The notes beneath the pieces were generated by a model. The model was given only the letters and a program-made list of their open reading frames with translations, did no database searches and was not told the origin of the DNA. A DNA stretch of 64,000 nucleotides from Saturnia japonica (taxonomy: Eukaryota > Arthropoda > Insecta > Lepidoptera > Saturniidae), in assembly GCA_033032175.1 (NCBI GenBank), contig CM065309.1, positions 62,001 to 126,000 on the forward strand, read 5' to 3'. Made by a program: the position numbers and the translations under genes. Position 1 is the first letter of the stretch. Each line of letters starts with the position of its first letter. This document shows, one piece after another, positions 35,477 through 47,400 of this stretch.

Positions 35477-38400
35477 TAAGTTACTCATTCACATTGTAAA
35501 AACGTAATTTATATTCACGAACCTACGTAAATCTTTGTTTAAAATTTGTTATAGGTTTTATCATATTTTTGTAAAATTTTCACTGGTTTTATACATTATA
35601 ACTATCTTATTATCATGTATAGTGTTACAATAATAAGTGAATAAGTGTTACATGAAATTTTTACTTTGTTTTTCATACTAAAATACAATATAACCTAAAT
35701 GATATTGGAACGTAAGTTACATGGTTACCTACACACTTAAGTTCACTCTAGTGGAAAATTTGTAAACGTAATCTATAAATTGTTTCCTTATAAAATTTCA
35801 CATATATTATTTATGTAAAATATTTTTTTTAATTAAATAAAAAATAACATTACAATTTCTCTGCATGAACAATTTATTTTATTCATTCTCTTTTTATGAG
35901 TCAATTGTTTTGCCTTATTGCAAGTATTAAATCAAATTTTCACTATTTTATTTCAATCAGTTATACTTTATTTTTGAATTGTATTTTACACCACTAATAT
36001 TTTCTTTATCCTTGGCTTGGCCTGTTGCCAGATATGCAACATCACGATCTGTCTAATTCCCTATCCAAAAATCGATCAAACTAACTATACATATCTCTTT
36101 TCTATGAGAGGAGGGAAGTATAATATGTATGCATATAATATGTATTTAATATAATCTGTAAATTTTGGTCTACACTAACTAGCCAAAAAGGGGAAAAGGT
36201 CCCTTACAGAACATGGCAATGGTACCATGGTAATATGGTAAAAGATAGAAAGAATAATATGGTAATACAGATTTATAGATAACAGTGGGAAATATCTGAA
36301 CAGACAATATGAAACTATGATTTTCAGTTCTCCAGATAGCACCTAATGAGCAGAAAGCCTTTCACTGTAAAGTGATTAGCTTCATCCAGCTGCATAACTT
36401 CAAGGAAGCTCTAGCTGTGCTGACCAACCCTAAAAATGCTGCACTCGCTACAAACCTCACTTTTGAGAAGGCTTACGCTCAGTACCGACTCAACTGTCCC
36501 AAAGATGCATTACAAACAGTGGACACTGCTCCCGAGTTAACGCCAGCTTTGAAGGAACTAAGGTAAATTCAGCAATTTTTATAAATATTCATTAATAATA
36601 GAGAAATTTCGGCCAGTTTGCCTAACAAAATACAACAGGAAGTATTTTTAATTAAATCTAAATTTGTTATAAATTATTCATTTCAAAGAAAACTATTTAA
36701 AAAAAATAAAAAGTTCAGTTATCCTCTTCTCACTAGGCTAACTAAGTATAAACAGGTAGGTATTGATTCTAAAATTTATATGTTCACTAGCTGTGCCCTG
36801 TGGTTTTGCTCATGTGGACTACAGAATGATGTTGATCGGGCACCCATGTCAATAGTGCTACACTCATTCTTGGTTATTTAAAAATGCTTATGTTGGGTAA
36901 TCTTTAGAAGATAGATATGCTCTTGCTAACTTTTTTTAGGTCTTTTTAAGTTCTACAATTATGTACTACAATAACTTAATATAGTTTACTCAGAGTAAGC
37001 TATTTAAGAGCCCCAAAATCATTGTTTTACTGAATTGATTTTTATTTGTGCAGAACTACCGTGCAACCATATCATCAGCTATTTGCCCGTGAATGTCCTA
37101 TCTGTGTGTGGAATAATCGCTGACTAGAGTATTTTATTATGCCTAATTAAGGAATTTCTTTGTAGGTTAATATATAATCATTATATATTGTTCATTTTTA
37201 TTAACAGGGCTCAAATTTTGTACCGTTTGGAGCAGTACCAAGATTGCTACAACTTGTACCGTGACCTAGTAAAAAACACTACTGATGAATATGAGGATGA
37301 AAGAAAAGCAAACATGGCTGCTGTTGTGGCCAACATGGCAGCAATAAATCCAGTAAGTAAATTATTTAATAACTTACTTTCTAAAAGAATTTACCAGGCA
37401 TCTTATGTTGATTAATCTTTTAAATATAAATTGTATAAACCCTAAATTTTCATAGTGAAATTATAAAGGAATGTGTTCGGGCCTAACCCTGGGCTAAACC
37501 ACTCGGCCTCACGGTCAACTCCCGAAATCTCCCTACCCTAATGTGGAAGCGTGCTTGAAAAGGCCGTGGAGGGCAGGGAAGATTGCCGCCGTGAGTACCG
37601 GTTAAATTCGTATAATTACACCAGAAACTTATACGTATTACTCACCCGGTAAATAGGTCGCACTCGAAGAATCCAGGCCAGTCGGTATGGATGTATAGTG
37701 TCGGGTATAGTGTAAATGTATGAAGATGCTGTGTGTAACTTGACCTGGTGCTGGCGTTGCCAAGATAGAGGAACACTTCACACAACCACTCACTATGTCA
37801 AAACCCCGTCTCACTACTCGTTAATCGAAACTCGCATCAAGCGGGTGCGCAGGTGCAAATTTTATATGCAAGTAAAATAATTTAATCTAATTTCTCAAAA
37901 GTCCGATCGGCGAAACTCTCTTGCCGCGAGGCGGTGACGACACGCATACCACCCTCACGCTGTCTAACCACGGTGTGTACGTGCTACGTGATCGGGCGCA
38001 CATGCCGTTTGCAAACCAAACCCCGCGCGCGCTCTTCCCTCCCCTCCGGACCGACCGTGGTTCTATAATTCCGTAACAGAATGTAATTAATTAATTTTTA
38101 AAAATCTCTGCTATTTACGCCTGGAACGATTTAACAGCTGTTATATATCTTTTGTCATTAACTGTTGGTGTGAACCTGAAGCTAATAATGGTAAAGACCA
38201 AAACATAAAAAGAAAACAAAAAAAGACTTATTTACAATGACTTTCCACAAAGTCATACTTTCGTCAATCAAATAAGGTAACCTGATAAGTTGAACTTAAA
38301 ACTGATTTAATAAAAGAAATTATAACAAGTTTAAAGTGAATTTCTAAATTTACAGTCATCAGAGCTGCCCCAATTTGATGAAAACACATATGAATTAGCA

Positions 38401-41400
38401 TACAATGCTGGTAGCACTTTGGCTATGCGAGGCAAGTATAATGAAGCCCTAAATGTCCTAAAGAGAGCTGAGCAGGCATGCTCTGAGAATGTGCTGGAGG
38501 ATGGCGGCACTGAAGATGAAGCTAAGGAGGAAGCGGCTATTATCAGGTAGATAATTTAACATTATAAGATTTAAAAAAAAATATCAAAGGTATCACCTTA
38601 TTTTAAGATTCAAGCTCATTGCAGACTATGCACAGTAACTTGTGCAAGTACTGTCTCTGTGCATCATCATGTGAGCACTTTTTGCTTAATATTAGTAGCG
38701 GTGCAAGTTGCTTATTACTGCTTACCTTGGTCCTTTCACAAGTGCAACCCATTTTCTTAGTTACTATACCTTATAATATAATATTATAAATAATATTTTT
38801 TGTTACGCAATATGAGATATATTATGTGAACTTTTTTCGTGAAATATATCTACTGATTTTATCGTTTAAGTGTCAATTGTTTGTAGTAGAGGCAGTTTAA
38901 GAGCAAAAAATTGCTTGACTTTGACGTGTCGAGAGTAGAGCACAACCTCATACCGCGGTATAATGGTATTACGAAGTTTGTCGGCCTCAAGCTTTCGGAG
39001 AGTTGAATAGCGAGCGACCAAGCAGCAATGTCCGTGATATTCTTTTTTACCAAGATAACACAGCTGCTAGAATGATGGATTATTTGAACACTTCAGGGTT
39101 ACAAAATATTTTAGCCCATCCTCCATATAGCCCTGATTTATCTCCATGTGATTATTTTTTATTTCCCAGGGTTAAAAAATGCTTCATGGGCGAATTAATT
39201 TTTTAATCTTTCAAAAGCTAGTTCACTCTAATGCATAAGTGCTTTGGGGTTAAAGGGGAATATTTTGAACAGCTATAAATAAACTTTGTTCTTAATTTAA
39301 CTATTTTTCATTTCACAAAAAAATTTCTTAACAACCCACATATACATGTAGATAATTATAAAGATAATTTTTTCTGTTTAATAAACACATTTGTTAATGT
39401 TTGGTGTTAATTTATACCAACCAGAGTCCAGCAAGCATACTGTCTTCAGCAAATGGGTAAAGAGAAGGAAGCTGCAACAATGTACCAGAATATTCTGAAG
39501 GATAAACCGAGTGACCAAGCGCTAGTCGCCATTACCAGCAACAACATTGTTGTTATTAACAAGTAAGCATCAAGAATATTATGAAAAAGTTAATTAATTT
39601 AACATATAGATAAAATTGAAGTGTCTGTTTGTAATGCCAAAATAACAGCTTTTTGCTAAATGCACATTGAAGTATACTAGAGGTCGCCCAATGATATAAA
39701 TTCGACCAGCGACATTTTAATCATATTTTATCACATAGACTATTTTCTGTTTGACATTTGCATTATGAACTTAAACAATGAATATTATATCACTTGCTGT
39801 CACTTCTCATTGACTGACAATGTCAATATTTTGGGAGTCTAAGTTCAATGGAACTACTGGTTGGGTTAGGATTTGCAGTATTAATTTATTTTATTTAATA
39901 TATTAGTAATAGATATAGATAAATTTTAGCTTTCTGCACTCCTCCATATAAACTTTAACCATGTCAAATCTCACAGACTTCCGTGCACGCAATACGCTTA
40001 AAAAAGTGTCCGAAGTTTTTTTCGCACGTATAAATGTAAAGATACTTTACCTATGAAAAAAAGGATTTTGTCTGTCTGTTTGTTCCGGCTAATGTCGGAA
40101 ACGGTCGAACCAATTTTGTCGGGACTTTCACTGGAGTCAAATAGGAGTGTTATATGTTTAACGTGTATATCTGTTTATCTCTATGTCTGTGTATCTGTCT
40201 GTGAGATCGTAGCTCACAAACGGCTGAACAGAGTTTGATATTAAAAAAAATTTGAAAGTTGACTTGATAGAGACTGTTCTTAGCTATGATTCAAGAAAAT
40301 TTGTCCAACCGTTTGAAGATTTTCAGCTCTTTTATAGTTGATAAATAAATCTGAGAATCTTCCACATGTCTGATTGAGTCTAGATTTGGTATTCTGTTAC
40401 TTCAACGATATTAGAAAAACCTTGACCTGATGCTGCAGCGTCATATGGAATCTGTAGGATACCTAACTCCTCACCAACATACAGCAGAGATATCATGTTT
40501 GGGTTCATTGTAAGGGTCTCAATGAATAGGTCAGGCAACTTCTGTCAGGTGTTTATAATTTTTTTAAATTAATAGGTCTGAAACGAAGTATTTTTATGTT
40601 TAGAGACACGAATGTGTTTGATTCCCGGAAACGTATGAAAGCAGCAACGGCAGATGGACTTGAACATAAGTTGAACTCGAGGCAACGTTCCACCATCACT
40701 TACAATCAGGCTATTTTGGCCATATACTCTAATCAGGTTTGTCATTTATTTATTTGTCTGCTTTTTTTTAACAAAAAAGAAAACCAAATTGAACGGTTTT
40801 GAGGAGTTCCATAGTGTATCTTCAAATCTAAGGGTCTGACGTTAATTAAATTAAAATGAGACCACCCGTGAGATATCCCCTTTCCAATGAAGAAAGAATC
40901 GTCTAAATCGGTTTATAAAAAGAAGTTATAGCTGAACATCCATATATAGTATATACATTCAAATTAATAATCTCCATCTTCTTTTTAAGTCTGTTAAAAA
41001 AAATCATGTTTTCCTAGAAAAAACTCGAGAGGTGTCATGAAAGTCCTAGTATATTTTATAAATTGAATGATAATTACTTCAATGACATTACAAAAACCTT
41101 GACCTGATTATGCAGCGTCATCTTACATTAGAGATATCGTATTTGGGTTCATTGGAATGGTCTCAATGAATAGGTTACTTGTGCCAGGGGTTTATTAAAA
41201 TTTTAATTTACCATGTCGGAAATGTGTCAAACAACTTATAATTTTTTTTATTTCGATCTTACCTTACTGTTAGCCTGAGGAGCCCTATCCACAAACAGAG
41301 CCACTGATGGCTTTTACAAAATTACCGGGGTTGGGGGCGAGCGCTTAAGGCTCTCAGCCGCGAAAACGTGGGCAACAAGTCCGAAAGGGTGCCAAAGTGG

Positions 41401-44400
41401 CCGGACCTCGGCTTAGGTTGTTGCCGCGATCTGTCTAAAAAACACTTTGTTCAACGTGGGTATTCGAACCTAGGACTTTGACCATATTATTCGCGTTAAC
41501 GACCGCTAGGATAATGAGGTTAAACTTATACGTATTTAATTTATGTATATTACATTATTATAATTTAAGAAATATTTTTTAATGTCGTTACATGACGTTG
41601 GAACTCCATAGCTGCTTTAAATATTATTAGATTCCCTAATATGGTACAGCGTTTAGGACTCATGGCAGATTGGGTTGACACGATTACCCTAGATCAGGAT
41701 ACTTACTACTGGTTAATTATTCACCACCCTGAATTAGCGTAAAGAGTCCTTTGAAATCGGGTAATTTAATAAGCGATAATGTTACCTACAACAATGTAAT
41801 TATATTCTACAGCCCGATTTCTGCAAGCAATGCTGTGTGAAGCTAATAAAAGAGTTCGGCGAGGAACGTCGCGCCACGCTTGTTGAAGCATCCTCTCTAG
41901 CGAAGGAAGGAAAGAAGATTCAGTCGGTTTCTTTATTACTGAAACAAGGAGGTACCCTGATACTGGCGGCAGCGCACGTTCTTCTCGCTCAGGTAATTCT
42001 ATTATAGAAATATAGTACAGTTAAAATTATATATCTTCCTACATCTCCGAGATCAATTTACCACCGAATTTACAAAGCATTTTTGTAAAGTGTCATATTT
42101 ATCAATCAACTAGCTATGCTCTGTCATCTGATCAGCGACAATAAGTTTTTAATTTCGGTAATGTAATTAGATTTATCTTTTTCGCGAATACTAATATAAT
42201 ATTATTTTTGCTTTTAATGTATATGCAATCGTTGAAAACTATATATCTATAATGCATATCGTTGACAGGGTGATCGTAAGGGCGCAGTGAAACTTCTTGA
42301 AGAGAGTGAATTCAAATATCGTCCTGGAGTCATCGGAGTACTGTGCACTCTGCTCTGCGCCGATAACGACTACGAGAAGGCGTCTAAACTCTTCACTGAC
42401 GTTTACGAACATTACAAAGATGATGAGGTAATAATTTCTCGAAATTCCTCACTGAATGGTCATAAAGTGTCCCGCCAAGGTAATGAAATTTGCACACAAA
42501 CTAAACTGTCTTTAACTGTCATTAATCATTTTAAATGTCTATCTATTTATATATGAATCTATCATATCTGTATACAAGTATTATTTCGCTGGCTGACCTA
42601 TATAAACTGCTTAAATGTTAGTTACAAATGATGTCAATTTTATAACATGAAGGGTGCCGTCATAGTACACTATTGTGTATGACATATTTGTTAATTGTTT
42701 AGCCTTTATCAGGGTATTTTATGAACGGCATTGTTTGGAATAAGTTCACAGTCGCGTCGTACGATGTCGCGATCGATGTGCTTGGCGAATTGTATGCGCG
42801 GGGGCAATAGTTTTGCGCAGGCGCTGCGTCGCCCCGCCCCCCGCGCTTCTTCCACGCCTCGGCTCGTCACATTGTCAGACCGCTGAGTGCTATGCTACAG
42901 TTCTCCCGCGTGCAGTGTTGTGGAGCGGCCAGCGCTACGTCACTCCTGACGTTCGATGAAGCGCTACTTTATAGACCGCTTTGGACTTTGATACCGTGAG
43001 CTCGCGTTTGTTGGTTATATGCGCGACGTCATTACTGACGTTCGGTGACGCGCTACGTAATAGTCCGTCGAATGATTTGATACATGGTCTTAAATGTTGT
43101 TGTATAACTTGAATTGGTATACCAGGAGTTTTGCTGAACTGATTGCTTGAGTGAGTGTCCTATGAGATCTGAGGCTGCCATACACACACATACATACAGT
43201 TCACTCAACAAACACAAATACCTCACATTCTGCAGTTCAGATCGACGGTGCAAGCTCAAGGTCACCGCCCGCTCCTGACGAGGTAAGTCTTTAATTTGGT
43301 TGTATTATTTACTGTGTATCGCAGCAATAGTGTACGAGGGGAATTGATTCGCGATAGAAAATTGAATTAAGAGCCCAGCACATATATTGCGCCCCCCTTC
43401 TGCTACAGGCATAAATCTGCCAATAAACTGACGGAACGGGCAGTGGTACCAGAGAGTCACAGTAAGGCATTAGTTAAATTATTACTCTAATATTTTATAC
43501 ATTGACACAGGTAAATGCTTGTGCGATGCTAAGGTTGCTTGTCCACTAAACTGGAGCGGAGCGGAGCTGTGCAAATTTCGACCAATAGAATTGTATAAAA
43601 TCTAGAGATTCAATTCTATTGGTCTAAATTTGCACAGGTCCGTTTCAGTGTACAGGCAGCCATAATGAAAAAATACTCTTTATGAACTATACAACCATGG
43701 TAATCAAATGTTCGTATAATCATAAATTCATTTTATTGTTTGTTTGTGATGTAGTTGTTCTCGTCGCTGCGTGCCGTGTGGCGAGCCGCGGCCGAGGCGC
43801 ACCAGCGCGCCGGGAACAGCGAGGCGGCGGCGAGCGCGCACGAGGCACTGGCGCGCGCCTCGCCGCACGACAAACGAAGCCTCGCGCGACTCGTGAAGGC
43901 GCTCGCGACTGCCTCGCCGGACCGGGCGCGACGTCTCGCCGAGACTCTACCGCCGCTGGACCAGCTCGAGGTTCATATCATTTTTTATCCTCTTCACAGT
44001 TAAGTGAAGTTTCTTCATTTGTTTATCTTACTTAAATGTCAAGTACGACTATTTTGACTGGACCTTTTTCAACTTTTATATTAGTTTATGGTATGTCAAA
44101 ACGCGCGCTGTCTTCAGAACATAGCCTAAGGTTACCTGTTGACAGAAGTGGAGCGAAGAAGCGGAAGCGCAGAGCTGCGGAGCATTTTGACCAATATATT
44201 TGAATCATTAGATTTTATAGTATCCTATCATATTGTTATAGTGACATATTTATATTTTTGATATTAATAATTTTACATTAACTCGGGAAAGGATGTAGCT
44301 TCCCAAAAAATATAGATATGACATAGCTAGACTGATAGTTTATAATATAAACAGATTAAGTGACTCAGCAGTGTCATATAGTTTGACTAATGATACTGCT

Positions 44401-47400
44401 ATAAATTTTTTAAACCAGTAAATATGACAACGGAGCAGGGCAACATAAAAATATACCATCAAAACATCATTCGCTTCTCCGGCAAAGTATTAGATATAGA
44501 ATTATTATTAAATAGAGAGAGACTAGATATATCATGCTTTACAGAAACTTGGCTTAGACCTGATAAGATGTTGTTTGATGCACCACACTTTTCAGTTGCT
44601 AGTGTTTATAATTGATCAATCACTGTTGGTGGTGGTTGTATCATACTATTAAGAAGTTATTTAAAATTTAAAGATCGAAAAGATATATGTAGTCTCTCAA
44701 TTGACCGTGTTAGTGAAGTGGCTTTTGCAGAGAGTGACGGATTAATTATATTATGTGTTTACAGACCTCCAGCATCAAATATTTTGCTATTCATATAAAA
44801 AATAGAGGAAATTTGAATGAGAATATTTAATGTCAACAAGTCAGTTTTAGTTTGTGGTCACTTTAATATAGATATTTTAAGTTCGTCACCGGAGGTCACT
44901 ACATTCACGTCGCTATTTAAGTAATTTAACTTAGACCCGCTTTTTAATGATCCAACCAGAACTACAACTTTAAAATCATTAGTAATAGTATTATTACTGG
45001 GATACGGTCTGACTATAGAGGTCAAATTGTTGAAATAAACTATGACAGACCTAGCGGTGATTGTAAGAGAACAGTTAGATTTATATCAGAAAGTAGATTA
45101 GATCGTTTAAATCTAAACATTAAACATCAAATATCTACCGAGGTTTTAACTAATACAGATCCTAATATAAACTATGGCAGCTTGTTTAATATCATAAGCA
45201 CTGAATTTAGTAAACATTGTCCAATAAAGGTTATTAATGTTGGTAAAAGAATGGTCAACCAGGGTATTATAAAAAGTAGAAACCGATTATATGACTTATA
45301 TTATAGAAAATCATTGACAACTAGGGATTCGTTTCATGCTTATGTTAGATATTATTCAAAAAAATTTATACGTGTTTGTGCTGCAGCAAATGCGATATTC
45401 TTAAGAAATAAAGTTCTTAAATCTAGTAATAAGCCCAAAACTGTTTGGCAAATAATGAATAAGGAAACTGGAAAAATGATAATTCACTTAATCTGAACGT
45501 CGAGGGAGTACATATCTCAAACAGTTCAGAGGTAGCAACTGTTTTCCAAGATTATTTTACAAATATACCTTTAGAAGTAACCAAAAATATAATATCGTCA
45601 CCCCATGATGCCGCATCTCTTTTGGAAAAGTTGATTGCACCTTTAAATTCTACATTTCATTTTACATCCATTAGTGCAGGTGAAATAATAAGAGCTTTTA
45701 AACAATCTAACTTAAAAAATACTGAAGACATTTGGGGAATGTCAGTAGTAGTAGTTCAATCCTTAATTATCAATATTTCACCATATCTGGCTCATATATT
45801 TAATCAATGCATAGAAACAGGAACTTTCCCTAGTATGATGAAAATAAGTAAAATAGTTCCATTGTTTAAATCAGGTTGTAGAAGTAATCTTGGTAATTAT
45901 ATACAATTTCTGTACTTACTTCGCTAAATAACATTTTCGAGAAAATTATGCTTAAGCAGTTAGTAGAGTATTTTAATAAACACAAGATATTGGATAGTCG
46001 ACAGTTTGGATTCACGAAATCGAAATCAACCACTGACGCTGGTGCAACACTACTAAGTCATATATTTGGGACATGGGAAGAGTCGCGGGATGCAATCCGG
46101 TGTATTCTGCGATCTCTCAAAAGCCTTCGACTACGTTGGTCACACCACGCTGATAGGTACTTAAACTAAAACATTGTGGTGTTTGTGGCCCTTCTCTCTA
46201 CTTTTTAATCTCTTATTTAACAGACCGCTGTCTAAAAGTAAGTGTAAATGGGGCAACGTCTTTTGAATCATTGGCAGGAATCGGCGTCCCTCAGGGATGG
46301 ATTTTGGGACCATTTTTGTTTCTCTTTTATATAAACGATCTACCGCTAGTGGTTGAAAACGGCGCTGACATGGTTCTTTTTGCGGACGACACTTCACTTA
46401 TATTCAAAGTTAAAAGAATAGATTCGGAACTTCGGCAATTAAACAATATTTTAGTTACAATCTCGGAATGGTTTGCTTTAAATAATTTACTGCTAAATGC
46501 AAATAAAACCAAATGTATGGCATTTGCCTTGCCTAATGTCCGGCGTATTGATAGTAGTATCAAGATAGAAGAGAATTTAGGAGGCTTAGTTGATAGCACT
46601 GTTTTCTTGGGTATTACGCTTTATTCAAAATTACAATGGGGTCTGCACATTAAAGCCTTGGCGGGAAGATTAAGCTCTGCTGCATTTGCAATACGTAATA
46701 TTCGCCAGTTAACAGATATTGCCACTGCTAGATTAGTTTACTTCGCTTACTTCCATTGCTTAATTTCTTACGGTATTTTGCTGTGGGGTTCAGCAGCTGA
46801 GGTAGATACCATATCTATATTACAAAAACGGGTAATTCTTGCAATTTACAACCTAAAACCTTGTGAATCACTAAAGAACAAATTTTAGGAATATGATATC
46901 TTAACTTTGCCCTCCCAATACATTCTTGATAAGTTAATGTATATTCGTAAAAACTTAGTCAAGTTAGATTTTGTCAAAGATCAGCTCAATAGACATAAAT
47001 TAGTCGTACAGTGTTTTAGACTAAGTAAGTCCAATAAAAGTTTCTTACGTAATAGTATCAGGTTTTATAATAAGATACCGACGGTTATTACTGATTTACC
47101 GAACAACAAGTTCAAGAAACATGTCAAGCCAGTTTTACTGTCAAAAGGTTATTACAGGGTGGATCATTATGTGAATGATAGTGATGTCTGGAAGTGACTC
47201 CCTCTCTGTGAATCCACTAAATTATTATTATTGTACCTGTTATATTAACATTTTTACAGTTGACATAAAAAAGATAAACCCGGTCGAGTTTCTTACCGGT
47301 TCTTCTCGATGTCTGGGATGTTTCCCAAACTGGCAGTAGTGTTTTGACGTTCATAAGTACCTCCTTAGGGCCTAAATTGAATAAAGATTATTTTGATTCT

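Noticed and set aside
43682..44035. 117-codon open frame overlapping Srp72 exon 10
   Set aside because: A shifted-frame shadow of a GC-rich exon; the SRP72-like peptide is in the other frame and has matching splice sites and phase.
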